A stretch of DNA of 64,000 nt from Listeria costaricensis (GTDB lineage Bacteria > Bacillota > Bacilli > Lactobacillales > Listeriaceae): contig NZ_FXUT01000001.1 in NCBI RefSeq assembly GCF_900183385.1, positions 62,001 through 126,000 on the forward strand. The letters run 5' to 3'. Shown piece after piece: positions 17,545 through 27,785 of the stretch (position 1 is its first letter; each line of letters begins with the position of its first letter). Below the pieces are notes generated by a model that did not search any database, was not told where the DNA came from, and worked only from the letters and a program-made list of their open reading frames with translations. The translations under genes were made by a program, and so were the position numbers.

Positions 17545-18393
17545 TTGGCAACAATTATTGATGGTAAAAAACTGGCTCAAAAAATTCAGGAAAGTGTCAC
17601 GACCGAAGTGAAAGAATTGGTCGCAGCAGGTAAACAACCTGGACTAGCAGTAGTTCTAGTAGGCGATAATCAAGCTTCACGTACATACGTCCGCAATAAA
17701 CAAAAACGGACTGAAGAATGTGGCATGAAGTCCGTTTTGATTGAATTGCCGGAAACCATTTCAGAAGAAGCGCTGTTGGATGAAGTAGCCAAGCTGAATG
17801 CGGATAAAAGTATTCATGGCATTCTCGTACAGTTACCGCTTCCTAAACATATTTCAGAAGAAAAAGTTATTGATGCCATTCATCCAGAAAAAGATGTGGA
17901 CGGCTTCCATCCGATCAATGTGGGCAACCTTTACATTGGGAAAGAAACCTTTGTTCCGTGTACGCCGGCAGGGATTATTGAGCTGATTAAATCCACTGGC
18001 GAATCAATTGAAGGAAAAACAGCGGTCGTCATCGGTCGTAGCAATATTGTGGGAAAACCCGTTGCGCAGCTTCTTTTGCAAGAAAATGCCACGGTGACAA
18101 TTGCGCATAGCCGTACAAAAAACTTGCCAGAGGTCGCGCGCCAAGCGGATATTTTGGTCGTAGCAACAGGACTTGCGAAATTTGTTACGAAAGACTATGT
18201 CAAAGAAGGTGCAATTGTGATTGATGTCGGCATGGACCGGGATGAATTTAATAAGCTTTGCGGAGATGTGGATTTTGAAGATGTAAAAGAAACAGCCGGC
18301 TTTCTGACACCAGTACCAGGCGGTGTAGGCCCGATGACCATTACAATGCTGCTTGCGAATACGCTCAAGGCGGCAAAACGACTCGAGCGGTAA
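17545..18393 (+). CDS. folD: Methylenetetrahydrofolate dehydrogenase / cyclohydrolase
   Basis: A 282-residue bifunctional enzyme interconverting methylene- and formyl-tetrahydrofolate. The motifs [13 protein letters not shown] (active-site Lys region), [23 protein letters not shown] and PCTPAG are clear, as is the NADP-binding [14 protein letters not shown] at 17545 is chosen because AGGGGG lies 8 bases upstream and the protein starts at the family position; a longer frame back to 17482 runs through the stem-loop. It would use the one-carbon units made by glycine cleavage. Confidence 0.95.
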   Translation: MATIIDGKKLAQKIQESVTTEVKELVAAGKQPGLAVVLVGDNQASRTYVRNKQKRTEECGMKSVLIELPETISEEALLDEVAKLNADKSIHGILVQLPLPKHISEEKVIDAIHPEKDVDGFHPINVGNLYIGKETFVPCTPAGIIELIKSTGESIEGKTAVVIGRSNIVGKPVAQLLLQENATVTIAHSRTKNLPEVARQADILVVATGLAKFVTKDYVKEGAIVIDVGMDRDEFNKLCGDVDFEDVKETAGFLTPVPGGVGPMTITMLLANTLKAAKRLER

Positions 18394-18418
18394 AGCAAGC
18401 TTACGGGAAGTGAAGATT

Positions 18419-19783
18419 TTGCAAAACCAATATTTGACCATAGGAGCACTAACCAAATATATTGAGAAAAAATTCGATGCGGACCCTTATATGCAAAAGG
18501 TATTCGTTAAAGGGGAAATCTCTAATTTTAAACAGCCACTGAGCGGTCATCTCTATTTCACATTGAAAGATGAGGCGGCAATGCTTCGCTCTGTGATGTT
18601 TGCAAAATCGGCCCAAAAACTATCTTTTCGTCCGGAAGACGGCATGAATGTGCTGGTTTCTGGGCGAATTGGTGTTTTTACGAAAGCTGGACGCTACCAG
18701 TTTTATGTCGAGGAGATGGAGCCAGACGGTGTCGGGGCTTTGTATGTCCGTTTTGAACAACTAAAGGCCAAGCTTGAACAGGAAGGGCTTTTTGCGCAAT
18801 CGCATAAAAAGGTGCTTCCTTCTTTCCCGTCAAAAGTAGCCGTTGTCACCAGTGCGACAGGTGCTGCGGTTCGTGATATTTTAACAACAATCCAGCGGCG
18901 TATGCCAGCAACGGAGGTTGTCCTGTATCCTACTATGGTGCAAGGAGACGGTGCGGCAGAAAAAATTGCCCGTAATATCGCCCGCATTAATGCCCGAAAT
19001 GATATTGACGTCATGATTATCGGGCGGGGTGGCGGTTCGCTTGAAGAACTTTGGGCCTTCAACGAGGAAGTCGTGGTGCGCTCCGTGTATGATTCCGATA
19101 TTCCAATCATTTCGGCAGTAGGTCATGAAACGGATTTCTCACTGGCAGATTTTGCCGCGGATGTGCGGGCTGCAACGCCTACAGCTGCTGCTGAAATCGC
19201 AGTTCCGAGTCAACATGATCTAAAGGAGCGGATTTTGGAAAGAGAATACCGGTTGACTGCACTGATTCGCCGTCGTTTGGAACGGGAGAATCAACGGGTG
19301 CGACAGCAAAACGATCGGTTGCTCCACGTTAGTCCAGTTCGAACCATTGAAGCGGGGCTGGAAAAGACCGACTATTTTGCAGGTCGGCTCAAGCATTCTT
19401 ACAGCCGTTTTATTTTGATTAAGGAAAAGGAGTATCAAACACTCCGCTATCGTTTTGAAAAGCTGTCCCCGAAAGACAGCGTTCTCCGTGAAAAACGGGA
19501 ATGGCAGCTGCAAAAAGATCGGCTAAACGAGCTTTGCCATATACTTGTAGAACGGAAAAAGGACCAGTTAATTCGACTATCGGACGGGTTGGAATATCTC
19601 AGTCCGCTAGCGCTTTTAAAACGCGGCTACGGGCTAACAAAAAAAGAAGGGCGCGTCATCAAAACGATACAGGAAATCGAGATTGGCGACCAAGTGGAGG
19701 TAACGATGCAAGGCGGTCGGTACGAAGCAAAAGTGACAGCGAAGGAGGAAAGCGAATATGGCAGCGAAAAAACAAACCTTTGA
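18419..19783 (+). CDS. xseA: Exodeoxyribonuclease VII large subunit
   Basis: A 454-residue protein with an N-terminal OB fold (LTKYIEKKFDADPYMQKVFVKGEISNF) and catalytic core with IIGRGGGSLEELWAFNEE and SAVGHETDFSLADFAAD. The coiled-coil C-terminal region follows. TTG at 18419 gives a family-like N-terminus with GGGAAG 8 bases upstream; GTG at 18410 is the alternative. The enzyme degrades single-stranded DNA with XseB. It overlaps xseB by 26 bases. Confidence 0.94.
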   Translation: MQNQYLTIGALTKYIEKKFDADPYMQKVFVKGEISNFKQPLSGHLYFTLKDEAAMLRSVMFAKSAQKLSFRPEDGMNVLVSGRIGVFTKAGRYQFYVEEMEPDGVGALYVRFEQLKAKLEQEGLFAQSHKKVLPSFPSKVAVVTSATGAAVRDILTTIQRRMPATEVVLYPTMVQGDGAAEKIARNIARINARNDIDVMIIGRGGGSLEELWAFNEEVVVRSVYDSDIPIISAVGHETDFSLADFAADVRAATPTAAAEIAVPSQHDLKERILEREYRLTALIRRRLERENQRVRQQNDRLLHVSPVRTIEAGLEKTDYFAGRLKHSYSRFILIKEKEYQTLRYRFEKLSPKDSVLREKREWQLQKDRLNELCHILVERKKDQLIRLSDGLEYLSPLALLKRGYGLTKKEGRVIKTIQEIEIGDQVEVTMQGGRYEAKVTAKEESEYGSEKTNL

Positions 19784-19985
19784 AGAAGCGATGAGCGAAC
19801 TTGAAAAAATCGTGGAGGCACTTGAAAGCGGAGAGGCAACACTTGAAGAATCGCTCGACTTATACCAAAAAGGTGTTAAATTAACCAAGATTTGTCAGGA
19901 AAAATTACAAGCGGCAGAAGAAAAAATGGCCAAAGTAGTTGACGAGATGGATACTGAAACACCATTCGATGTAGGAGGGGAATAA
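19758..19985 (+). CDS. xseB: Exodeoxyribonuclease VII small subunit
   Basis: A 75-residue helical protein with the family motif FEEAMSELEKIVEALESGEATLEESLDLYQKG, in which helices pack on XseA. The start overlaps the end of xseA, and the stop lies 2 bases before the ispA start, so the three are translated from one message. Confidence 0.95.
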   Translation: MAAKKQTFEEAMSELEKIVEALESGEATLEESLDLYQKGVKLTKICQEKLQAAEEKMAKVVDEMDTETPFDVGGE

Positions 19986-19987
19986 GT

Positions 19988-20869
19988 TTGACGATTCAAG
20001 CGCCCAAACTAATAACATTCAAGCAACAAGTAGAAGAAAACCTTCAAAAAAGCATCCCCGCAGAAGTTGAACCGGTTTTACGAGAAGCGATGCTATACTC
20101 TCTTGCAGCAGGCGGCAAGCGGATTCGTCCGCTCTTAGTTGCGGCGACCATTGATGCGCTTGGTGGCGATCTAACGAAAGGACTCGCTTTTGCCAGTGCG
20201 ATTGAAATGGTCCACACCTATAGCCTCATTCATGACGATCTGCCGGCAATGGACGATGATGATTTCAGACGAGGCAAGCCTACCAGTCACCGGGTATATG
20301 GCGAGGCTACGGCGATTCTTGCTGGAGATGCCTTGCTGACACAGGCGTTTGCCGTTTTGAGTGCCGATAATGCTGGAAATTCTGCTGCTGTCAAACTGGC
20401 CCTTGTCGAGCTGCTTGCAAGTAGTGCCGGACCGCTCGGCATGGTTGGCGGTCAACAGGCGGACATTCTGGCTGAAAAGCAGGCGGTTAAACTTCCGGAC
20501 TTGGTGTCCATCCATGCGCGCAAAACGGGTGCACTTTTAAAAGCGTCCGTTCTGGCAGGGGCTCACATTGGCGGGGCAACGGAAGAACAATTTGCAGGTC
20601 TAGCGACATTTGCCGCACATATCGGGGTCGCTTTTCAAATTTGCGATGATATCTTGGATGTGGTTGGTGACGAAAATAAACTAGGCAAAAAAACAGGCGC
20701 TGATTTGAAGTTGAACAAAAGTACCTATCCCGCTTTGTTGACGCTTGAAGGTGCAAAAAAAGCATTGGAGGCTGAATATCAGCAGGCGCTGGAGGCTCTT
20801 TTAGATTTACAATTGCAGTCAGATTTGCTTCTTTTGCTAGCGGAAGAAATTATTCGGCGTGACAATTGA
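19988..20869 (+). CDS. ispA: Farnesyl diphosphate synthase
   Basis: A 293-residue prenyl transferase that builds farnesyl diphosphate from IPP and DMAPP. The first Asp-rich motif is in HDDLPAMDDDDFRRGKPT and the second is DDILDVVGD. GGKRIRPLL is the substrate-binding motif. The start is TTG at 19988 with GGAGGGG 7-8 bases upstream. Its pathway partners dxs and type 2 IPP isomerase are also in the window. Confidence 0.95.
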   Translation: MTIQAPKLITFKQQVEENLQKSIPAEVEPVLREAMLYSLAAGGKRIRPLLVAATIDALGGDLTKGLAFASAIEMVHTYSLIHDDLPAMDDDDFRRGKPTSHRVYGEATAILAGDALLTQAFAVLSADNAGNSAAVKLALVELLASSAGPLGMVGGQQADILAEKQAVKLPDLVSIHARKTGALLKASVLAGAHIGGATEEQFAGLATFAAHIGVAFQICDDILDVVGDENKLGKKTGADLKLNKSTYPALLTLEGAKKALEAEYQQALEALLDLQLQSDLLLLLAEEIIRRDN

Positions 20870-20908
20870 TTTATAGTGAAAATTTTTCTACAATTTGACA
20901 TTTTTTAT

Positions 20909-20937
20909 TTGCAATTTTGCTATAAGCATGTTATTCT
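20909..20937 (+). promoter_or_regulatory. Candidate promoter of the cold-shock gene
   Basis: TTGCAA (20909-20914) and TATTCT (20932-20937) are 17 bases apart. This gives a leader of about 110 bases before the start codon. Another possible -10, TATAAT at 20967, lacks a -35. Confidence 0.45.
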
Positions 20938-21024
20938 TTAAGAAGATTATTTTTGTGGGTCAAGATATAATTGTTTTAGACAATTCCATCTCGTGCCGTT
21001 AAGCAAGAATAGTACAATTTATTT

Positions 21025-21046
21025 GTGTGTTTGACACACGAGGAGG
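21025..21046 (+). promoter_or_regulatory. Hairpin abutting the csp ribosome site
   Basis: GTGTGT (21025-21030) pairs with ACACAC (21034-21039) around a 3-base loop, one base before AGGAGG (21041-21046). An additional stem AATTGT/ACAATT lies near 20970-20986 in the same leader. Cold-shock leaders are known to refold with temperature. Confidence 0.5.
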
Positions 21047-21054
21047 AATTTTAA

Positions 21055-21255
21055 ATGGAACAAGGTACAGTAAAATGGTTTAACGCAGAAAAAGGTTTTG
21101 GCTTCATCGAACGTGAAGGTGGCGACGATGTATTCGTACACTTCAGCGCTATCCAAGGCGACGGATTCAAAACTCTAGAAGAAGGCCAAGCAGTAACTTT
21201 CGATATCGAAGACGGCGCTCGTGGTCCTCAAGCTGCTAACGTTGAAAAAGCGTAA
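21055..21255 (+). CDS. csp: Cold-shock protein (CspA/CspB family)
   Basis: A 66-residue single-domain nucleic-acid chaperone. RNP1 (KGFGFIE) and RNP2 (VFVHF) are both intact. AGGAGG precedes the ATG by 8 bases. It stands between ispA and dxs with its own promoter and terminator. Codon choice is strongly biased, as expected for a highly expressed gene. Confidence 0.96.
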   Translation: MEQGTVKWFNAEKGFGFIEREGGDDVFVHFSAIQGDGFKTLEEGQAVTFDIEDGARGPQAANVEKA

Positions 21256-21276
21256 GTTAATCTTCTAATCATTAAA

Positions 21277-21308
21277 GGCAAATCACTCTCGGGTGGTTTG
21301 CTTTTTTT
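21277..21308 (+). terminator. Terminator after csp
   Basis: GCAAATCAC (21278-21286) pairs with GTGGTTTGC (21293-21301) including one G-T pair, followed by seven T. Confidence 0.85.
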
Positions 21309-21352
21309 ATTTGCACAAAAACTGCGAGCGTGATTTTCGGTAAAACTATGGG

Positions 21353-21381
21353 TTGGTGAAAAGGCGATGTAATGATATAAT
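21353..21381 (+). promoter_or_regulatory. Promoter of dxs
   Basis: TTGGTG (21353-21358) and a perfect TATAAT (21376-21381) are separated by 17 bases. Confidence 0.7.
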
Positions 21382-21490
21382 AGTAAGCATCAAAGAAATT
21401 GAGGAATGCTTTTTGATGGAGGGAAACGGGGCTGCGTAGAGGGTATAGCCGCGTTTTTTGAACGTATGGAGAGAAAGTGAGAGGATTCAT

Positions 21491-23392
21491 TTGGATCTGA
21501 CAAAAATCAAAGATCCTGCTTTTCTAAAACAAATGTCGATCCCTGAAATGGAACAGCTTGCAAGTGAAATTCGTCAGTTTTTAATTCAATCGACTTCTGT
21601 GACTGGTGGGCATATTGGGCCGAATCTAGGCGTTGTCGAATTGACGATTGCCCTTCACCGCACGTTTGACAGCCCAACGGATAAATTGATTTGGGATGTG
21701 GGGCACCAGTCCTACGTGCATAAAATTTTGACGGGGCGTGCCAACCAGTTTGATACATTGCGGCAGCATGGCGGACTCGACGGCTTTCCTAAGCGGAAGG
21801 AATCGGTGCATGATGTTTTTGAAACAGGGCACAGCTCCACCTCCTTATCAGCGGCAGCCGGCATGGCGATTGCTCGTGACTTGAAAAAAGACAGCTATCA
21901 CGTGGTGCCGATTATTGGAGACGGCGCACTGACAGGCGGCATGGCACTTGAAGCGTTAAATCATATTGGTGATATGAATAAGAACGTGATTGTCGTTTTA
22001 AATGATAACAACATGTCGATTGCCCCCAACGTTGGAGCTATGCATACGATGCTTGGCAAGCTTCGAACATCCAGCAATTTTAAGCGAGCCAAAAAAGATA
22101 TGGAGACAATGATGAAACGGATTCCGCAAGCAGGTGACAAGATTGCCGGCCTGGCAGAACGCATTAAGGATAGCGTGAAGTATCTGCTCGTTCAAGGAAC
22201 CTTTTTTGAAGAGCTGGGCTATACGTATTTAGGGCCGGTTAACGGACACGATTATCAGGATCTGCTCCAAAATTTGCAATATGCACAAAAGGTTAAAGGG
22301 CCAACACTCATCCACGTCGTCACGACAAAGGGCAAAGGCTATGAGCCAGCTGAAACGGATCGAAGCGGACTGTGGCATGGGACTGGGCCTTATAAAATCG
22401 ACACAGGTGCCTTTATCCAACCGGTCGAGGTCACCAAGCCTTGGAGTGCGGTCATTAGTGACGGTGTTCTGGAGCTTGCTGAAAAGGACGAACGGGTGGT
22501 GGCAATTACGCCCGCCATGCCAGTCGGTTCCAAATTGATGGAGTTTCAACAAAGGTTTCCCGATCGCTTTTTTGATGTCGGGATTGCCGAGCAGCATGCG
22601 GTAACTCTGGCGGCAGGTATGGCAGCATCTGGACTTAAGCCTTTTCTGGCGATCTATTCGACCTTTTTGCAGCGCGGCTATGATCAGATGGTCCATGACG
22701 TGTGCAGACAGAACTTGCCCGTGATGATCGGCATTGATCGAGCCGGCCTAGTTGGCGGAGATGGTGAAACGCATCAGGGAATCTTTGACATCAGCTTTTT
22801 ACGAAGCATTCCCCATTTAGTATTAGCCATGCCGAAAGATGAAATGGAAGCGCGTCGTTTGCTTGAAACTGGCTTTTTGCATGACGGGCCGTTTGCGCTA
22901 CGCTATCCTCGCGGTCACTCGCTTGGTGTGCAAGGGGCCACTGGTGACGTGCAGCCTCTTCCGATTGGACAATGGGAAGTGTTGATTGAACCATTTGATT
23001 GTGCGATTATCACATTTGGCTCGACGATTCAGATGGCGACAGAAGCGAGTCAGGCTCTTTTAAAGCAGGGGATTCGAGCAGGGGTCATCAATGCACGCTT
23101 TTTGAAACCGCTGGACGAGGAACTGCTCACACGGCTTTTTGAGCGGCAGATGCCGATTATTACCGTGGAAGAGGCCCTACTTGCGGGCGGATTTGGTTCA
23201 GCTGTACTTGAATTTGCTGAATCGGTCGGTGCTACAAGTATTGTCCAGCGACTAGGCTTGCCAGATGCTTTCATTCCTCATGGAGATGTACGGAAGCTGC
23301 TGGAAGAAAATGGGCTTTCAGTCGAAAAGATTGGCCAAGCAGTACTCAAGCTATACCAACAAAATGAAAAATTAAGGAAGACGACAATATGA
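21491..23392 (+). CDS. dxs: 1-deoxy-D-xylulose-5-phosphate synthase
   Basis: A 633-residue thiamine-diphosphate enzyme that makes DXP from pyruvate and glyceraldehyde-3-phosphate, the first step of the MEP isoprenoid pathway. The ThDP motif [31 protein letters not shown] and the transketolase-type pyrimidine domain with [17 protein letters not shown] are present. TTG at 21491 is chosen because GAGAGG lies 7 bases upstream. It is followed directly by tlyA with a 4-base overlap. Confidence 0.95.
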   Translation: MDLTKIKDPAFLKQMSIPEMEQLASEIRQFLIQSTSVTGGHIGPNLGVVELTIALHRTFDSPTDKLIWDVGHQSYVHKILTGRANQFDTLRQHGGLDGFPKRKESVHDVFETGHSSTSLSAAAGMAIARDLKKDSYHVVPIIGDGALTGGMALEALNHIGDMNKNVIVVLNDNNMSIAPNVGAMHTMLGKLRTSSNFKRAKKDMETMMKRIPQAGDKIAGLAERIKDSVKYLLVQGTFFEELGYTYLGPVNGHDYQDLLQNLQYAQKVKGPTLIHVVTTKGKGYEPAETDRSGLWHGTGPYKIDTGAFIQPVEVTKPWSAVISDGVLELAEKDERVVAITPAMPVGSKLMEFQQRFPDRFFDVGIAEQHAVTLAAGMAASGLKPFLAIYSTFLQRGYDQMVHDVCRQNLPVMIGIDRAGLVGGDGETHQGIFDISFLRSIPHLVLAMPKDEMEARRLLETGFLHDGPFALRYPRGHSLGVQGATGDVQPLPIGQWEVLIEPFDCAIITFGSTIQMATEASQALLKQGIRAGVINARFLKPLDEELLTRLFERQMPIITVEEALLAGGFGSAVLEFAESVGATSIVQRLGLPDAFIPHGDVRKLLEENGLSVEKIGQAVLKLYQQNEKLRKTTI

Positions 23393-24219
23393 CAGTGAAA
23401 AAAGAACGTGCGGATGTCCTGCTGGTTGAGCAGGGATTATTTGAAACAAGAGAAAAAGCCAAGCGGGCAATCATGGCTGGGATCATCTTTGATGGTGATA
23501 CAAGTGTGCTGAAGGCGGGTGAAAAACTCCCTGTAACAGCGAAACTACGCATTCGTGGAGAGACTTTACCTTATGTAAGTCGAGGTGGGCTAAAGCTTGA
23601 AAAGGCGCTCGATGTATTTGATTTTGATGTCAAGGATCGCCTGCTGCTTGATATTGGTGCTTCGACAGGCGGCTTTACGGACTGTGCGCTCCAAAATGGT
23701 GCCAGTCATTCCTATGCGCTGGATGTCGGTTATAATCAACTCGCTTGGAAGCTACGGAATGATGACCGCGTGACGGTGATGGAACGGACGAATTTTCGTC
23801 ATGTGACGCCGGCTGATTTTCCACTAGGCTTGGCGGATTTTGCTACGATCGATGTATCTTTTATCTCGCTAAAATTGATTTTGCCGGTACTTGCGACGGT
23901 CTTGAAAACAGGCGGGGATGTCATGACACTCATTAAACCGCAATTTGAAGCTGGAAAAGAACGAGTAGGAAAAAAAGGGATCGTGCGTGACCCGAAGACG
24001 CATTTGGATGTCGTACAGGATATTTTGCATTTTGCTGAAACAGAAGGCTATCACGTGCAGGGGTTAGATTTTTCACCGATCACAGGTGGAGAAGGAAATA
24101 TCGAGTTCATCGCCCATCTGAAATGGAGCGGCAGTCGAGCAGAAGCAGCTGAAACTGTTTTTCCTGTCTGGCAGATGGAGCAAGTGGTTCAGGAAGCGCA
24201 CAAACAGCTGGATAAATAA
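23389..24219 (+). CDS. tlyA: TlyA family rRNA methyltransferase / hemolysin-like (YqxC)
   Basis: A 276-residue protein with an N-terminal S4 RNA-binding domain ([25 protein letters not shown]) and an FtsJ-type methyltransferase fold ([21 protein letters not shown] as the SAM motif). In other bacteria TlyA methylates ribose in rRNA. The haemolysin name is historical. The ATG overlaps the dxs stop codon. Confidence 0.92.
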   Translation: MTVKKERADVLLVEQGLFETREKAKRAIMAGIIFDGDTSVLKAGEKLPVTAKLRIRGETLPYVSRGGLKLEKALDVFDFDVKDRLLLDIGASTGGFTDCALQNGASHSYALDVGYNQLAWKLRNDDRVTVMERTNFRHVTPADFPLGLADFATIDVSFISLKLILPVLATVLKTGGDVMTLIKPQFEAGKERVGKKGIVRDPKTHLDVVQDILHFAETEGYHVQGLDFSPITGGEGNIEFIAHLKWSGSRAEAAETVFPVWQMEQVVQEAHKQLDK

Positions 24220-24228
24220 TTATGTAAG

Positions 24229-24256
24229 CCGGGAATGAAAAATTTCCCGGTTTTTT
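24229..24256 (+). terminator. Terminator after tlyA
   Basis: CCGGGAA (24229-24235) pairs with TTCCCGG (24244-24250), followed by six T. Confidence 0.88.
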
Positions 24257-24337
24257 GCGCTTTTTGGACAAAAGTTTAAAAATATCACTGCATAAAGAAG
24301 GGAGAAGTTCATTTTTACCAAATAAGACGGTTCATTC

Positions 24338-24366
24338 GTGACTTTATGCGTTTTTTCCGTTAAGAT
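24338..24366 (+). promoter_or_regulatory. Candidate promoter of argR
   Basis: GTGACT (24338-24343) and TAAGAT (24361-24366) are 17 bases apart, 34 bases before the argR ATG. Confidence 0.5.
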
Positions 24367-24400
24367 GGTAGTAGTAAAAATAACGTGAGGTGAAATAATC

Positions 24401-24850
24401 ATGAATAAAGGTCATCGCCATATCATCATTCGCGAAATCATCACGGCAAATGAAATCGAAACACAGGAAGATCTTGTTGCAAAATTGCTGGAACGTGAAG
24501 TAAAAGTCACGCAAGCGACCATTTCACGCGACATCAAAGAACTTCACTTAGTCAAAGTACCCACACAAAACGGCACCTATAAGTATAGCTTACCGGCAGA
24601 TAACAAGTTTAACCCGCTGCAGAAGCTAAAACGTGCCCTTGTAGACTGCTTTATCAGTATCGATCGTGTGCAGTTTATGCTGATCATTAAGGTTATGCCC
24701 GGAAATGGGAATTCGATTGGTGTGTTGCTGGATAATTTGAACTGGCCGGAAAAAGCCGGTACACTTTGCGGTGATGACACTTGTTTGATTATTTGCCGCA
24801 GTGAAAAAGATGCAGAGATGATGTCAGAACGAATCGTCGAAATGCTGTAA
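24401..24850 (+). CDS. argR: Arginine repressor
   Basis: A 149-residue protein with an N-terminal winged helix ([24 protein letters not shown] and [13 protein letters not shown]) and C-terminal hexamerization/arginine-binding domain with [12 protein letters not shown]. It represses arginine synthesis and activates catabolism when arginine is bound. It stands before recN as in Bacillus. ACGTGAGGTG provides the ribosome site. Confidence 0.96.
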   Translation: MNKGHRHIIIREIITANEIETQEDLVAKLLEREVKVTQATISRDIKELHLVKVPTQNGTYKYSLPADNKFNPLQKLKRALVDCFISIDRVQFMLIIKVMPGNGNSIGVLLDNLNWPEKAGTLCGDDTCLIICRSEKDAEMMSERIVEML

Positions 24851-24870
24851 CGTGCACGGAGGTGAAAAAG

Positions 24871-26565
24871 TTGCTCCAAGAACTTACCATCAAAAATTTT
24901 GCCATTATCGAGTCGTTGTCGCTTTCATTTGAAGAAGGCATGACAGTTATGACAGGGGAAACGGGTGCCGGGAAATCGATTATTATTGATGCTCTCGGGC
25001 TGATTGTTGGCGGCCGCGGCTCCAGTCAACTGATTCGACATGGTGCAGATAAATTGTCGCTTGAAGCGCTGTTTTATTTAGAGGATCATATGGAAGCCGT
25101 ACAGGGACTGCTGGAAGAAAACGGCATTGATGCAACAGATCGAATGCTGGTTTTGGAACGGGTTTTATTTAGGAGCGGCAAAAATACCTGTCGGGTAAAT
25201 GGCAAACTCGTCACCACAGTCTTCTTGCGGGAACTGGGCAGTAAATTGATTGATATTCATAGCCAGCATGAATCACAGGAATTGATGCATGATGAATATC
25301 ATTTAGGCCTCTTAGATCGGTTTGATCAAAAGACGCTTGCTGGGCCACTTGCTGCTTATAGTCGAGCATTTGAGGCTTATCAGGAAGCGGATAAAAAGTG
25401 GCGCAACTGGACGAAGAATGAACAAGAGATGGCACGCCGTCTGGATATGCTTCGTTTTCAAAATCAAGAAATTGAAGCAAGCGGTTTAAAAGAGGGCGAA
25501 GAAGAAGAGCTACTCGAGCAAAAAAATATTCTCGCCAATTTTGAAAAATTAAATGAAAATCTGGCCGGTGCCTATGAAGCGCTACAAGGAGAGCCGGGTG
25601 GGATGGCCTTCGTTTCGCAAGCGATGAGTCAACTTGAGTCGATCCAAAATGTGTCGGAGGAATACCGGGAACTGAGCGAAAGTGTTTCATCGAGCTATTA
25701 TATGTTGGAAGATGCACTGCGGCAGATCGGTCAGGCACTCGATCATATGGAGTTTCAACCGGAAGAATTGAATCAGATTGAAGCGCGACTTGCCGAAATG
25801 AACCAGCTCAAACGTAAATATGGTAAAACGATTCATGATATTATTCAGTACAATGAGGAAATCATGCAGGAAATCACCGCACTTAGTGAAAGTGAATCCA
25901 GTATCGATCAGCTGGCCGAAAAGCGGTTGGACGATCTTGAAAAAGTGCGTACACAGGCAGCCAAACTGACGGCACTTCGCAAAAAAGCAGCGCTTCGTTT
26001 GGAAAAGCAGATTGGCGACGAGCTCAAACAGCTGTATATGGAAAAAGCGGTCTTTAAAGTCATGTTCAAGGAAGACGTGGCCGACTATACGGCGGATGGG
26101 GCTGATCAGATCAGCTTTTATATGTCAACCAATCCCGGTGAACCACCTAAGCCGCTTACAAAAATTGCCTCTGGCGGGGAATTATCTCGCATGATGCTAG
26201 CGCTAAAAACGATTTTCTCGAAGCATCAGGGGATTACGTCGATTATTTTTGATGAGGTAGATACAGGGGTCAGCGGACGAGTGGCACAAGCGATTGCTGA
26301 AAAAATTTATGCGGTCTCAATCGGCTCGCAAGTCCTCTGCATCACGCATTTGCCGCAGGTTGCAGCAATGGCGGATCATCATTTTTATATTACGAAACAG
26401 GTACAGAATAAACGAACGCTTACCAATGTGACGGTTTTAAATGGCGAAGAAAAGACACTTGAAATCAGCCGGATGATTGCTGGGACGGAAGTGACAGATC
26501 TTGCCAAACGACATGCGAAAGAAATGCTTGATCAGGCAGCGAAGATCAAGGAGCAAGGCCAATAA
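24871..26565 (+). CDS. recN: DNA repair protein RecN
   Basis: A 564-residue SMC-like ATPase that gathers broken DNA ends. Walker A GETGAGKS (residues 29-36), a central coiled coil with LYxx-type hinge region, and C-terminal signature ASGGELSRMMLALK with Walker B IIFDEVDTGVSG are present. TTG at 24871 is chosen because GGAGG (24858-24862) is 8 bases upstream and the protein then begins MLQELTIKNFAIIE like other RecN; GTG at 24862 overlaps the ribosome site. Confidence 0.95.
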   Translation: MLQELTIKNFAIIESLSLSFEEGMTVMTGETGAGKSIIIDALGLIVGGRGSSQLIRHGADKLSLEALFYLEDHMEAVQGLLEENGIDATDRMLVLERVLFRSGKNTCRVNGKLVTTVFLRELGSKLIDIHSQHESQELMHDEYHLGLLDRFDQKTLAGPLAAYSRAFEAYQEADKKWRNWTKNEQEMARRLDMLRFQNQEIEASGLKEGEEEELLEQKNILANFEKLNENLAGAYEALQGEPGGMAFVSQAMSQLESIQNVSEEYRELSESVSSSYYMLEDALRQIGQALDHMEFQPEELNQIEARLAEMNQLKRKYGKTIHDIIQYNEEIMQEITALSESESSIDQLAEKRLDDLEKVRTQAAKLTALRKKAALRLEKQIGDELKQLYMEKAVFKVMFKEDVADYTADGADQISFYMSTNPGEPPKPLTKIASGGELSRMMLALKTIFSKHQGITSIIFDEVDTGVSGRVAQAIAEKIYAVSIGSQVLCITHLPQVAAMADHHFYITKQVQNKRTLTNVTVLNGEEKTLEISRMIAGTEVTDLAKRHAKEMLDQAAKIKEQGQ

Positions 26566-26576
26566 AACGAAATTGC

Positions 26577-26605
26577 TTGCATACGAATCGGTTTTTGTTT
26601 AAAAT
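26577..26605 (+). promoter_or_regulatory. Promoter of the ptb-buk-bkd operon
   Basis: TTGCAT (26577-26582) and TAAAAT (26600-26605) are 17 bases apart. No sigma-54 -24/-12 element is seen, unlike the Bacillus subtilis bkd operon. Confidence 0.6.
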
Positions 26606-26697
26606 AAAGGGTGAAGAAATTATTACCTGGTCTTAAAAACAACTACTAATTCGCTACGCGGCTTTTTTGTGTGCAGATGGTGAAAGGAGAATGTTTG

Positions 26698-27627
26698 ATG
26701 GGATCAGTTAAGTTCTTTGACAAACGACAAACAAACCAAACGCATATCTTTGCAGTAGCAGGTGGAAGTGACGGGGCGGTCACTGAAATGGTGAAACAAG
26801 CCATTGAGAAGAAGCTGGGCCGCTTTTTATTATTTGGTGGAGAAAAATCAACCAATATAAAAATGAAAAATGGGCAAGTGACAGGGATTCCCGTGGCAAC
26901 GGCCTACACGGAGGCGGAACAGGAATGGGTCACCGTGATCCCAGTAGAAAATGCAGAAGATGCAGCAGAGCAGGCTGCCCTAGCTGTGAAAACAGGACAA
27001 GCAGATATTTTGGTGAAAGGATTCGTACCGACATCAAGCCTCTTACATCAAGTACTCAAAAAAGAGATGGGACTCCGAGATAGTCGGCTTTTGTCACATC
27101 TCGCCGTATTTGAATTCCCAGCCTATCATAAACCGCTGATCGTGACTGATTGTGCAATGAATATTGCCCCGGATTTTGATGCAAAATGCGCCATTACAGA
27201 AAATGCGATTGAAGCAGCTCGGAAAATGGGGATCGAACAACCAAAGATTGCGTTTTTAAGTGCGGTTGAAAAAACGTCTGCTAAGATGCCTTCCACAATT
27301 GATGCAGCAAAGTTAGTGGAATACTTTCGAGAAAAAGAGCCCACTCTGTTAACACTGGGTCCTGTAGCAATGGATGCGGCGATTTCAAAAGAAGCGGCGC
27401 AGCATAAAGGAATTGAGTCAGCAGTAGCCGGAGATCCGGATATTTTAGTTGTGCCTAACATAGAAACAGGCAATGTCCTTTATAAAACATTGGTCTATTT
27501 TGCACAGGCCAAAGTTGGCAGTATGGTTGTTGGGTCAAAAGTACCGATCGTGATCTCCTCTCGCAGTGACTCGGCGGATAATAAATTAACCTCCCTCATG
27601 CTAACGGCCCGAATGGTCAGAAAATGA
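26698..27627 (+). CDS. ptb: Phosphate butyryltransferase
   Basis: A 309-residue enzyme of the phosphotransacetylase family that exchanges CoA for phosphate on butyryl- and branched-chain acyl-CoA. Motifs include FAVAGGSDGAVTEMVKQAIE, ADILVKGFVPTSSLLHQVL and the C-terminal MVVGSKVPIVISSRSDSADNK. ATG at 26698 has GGAGA 7 bases upstream; the earlier in-frame start at 26671 has no site. First gene of a six-gene branched-chain keto acid operon. Confidence 0.92.
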   Translation: MGSVKFFDKRQTNQTHIFAVAGGSDGAVTEMVKQAIEKKLGRFLLFGGEKSTNIKMKNGQVTGIPVATAYTEAEQEWVTVIPVENAEDAAEQAALAVKTGQADILVKGFVPTSSLLHQVLKKEMGLRDSRLLSHLAVFEFPAYHKPLIVTDCAMNIAPDFDAKCAITENAIEAARKMGIEQPKIAFLSAVEKTSAKMPSTIDAAKLVEYFREKEPTLLTLGPVAMDAAISKEAAQHKGIESAVAGDPDILVVPNIETGNVLYKTLVYFAQAKVGSMVVGSKVPIVISSRSDSADNKLTSLMLTARMVRK

Positions 27628-27756
27628 TATACAAATGTGAATAAAGCGATTTCATAGCGTTGAGAGCAAAGCTTTTTATCCCTTCCAGCCTACGTGTTAC
27701 AATAGTGCTGAAATGACAGATAATACTTTTTAAATTTCACAAATTGTTTCAGAGTA

Positions 27757-27775
27757 TATAATAACAAGCGCTTGG
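27757..27775 (+). promoter_or_regulatory. Possible promoter element and palindrome before buk
   Basis: TATAAT (27757-27762) is followed closely by the 10-base palindrome CAAGCGCTTG (27766-27775), which abuts the ribosome site. No good -35 is seen. The 158-base gap between ptb and buk is long for this operon. Confidence 0.3.
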
Positions 27776-27785
27776 AGGAGAATGA

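Noticed and set aside
27766-27775. CAAGCGCTTG before buk as a cre site
   Set aside because: Only the core of the consensus matches (about 9 of 14 positions) and it lies directly at the ribosome site.
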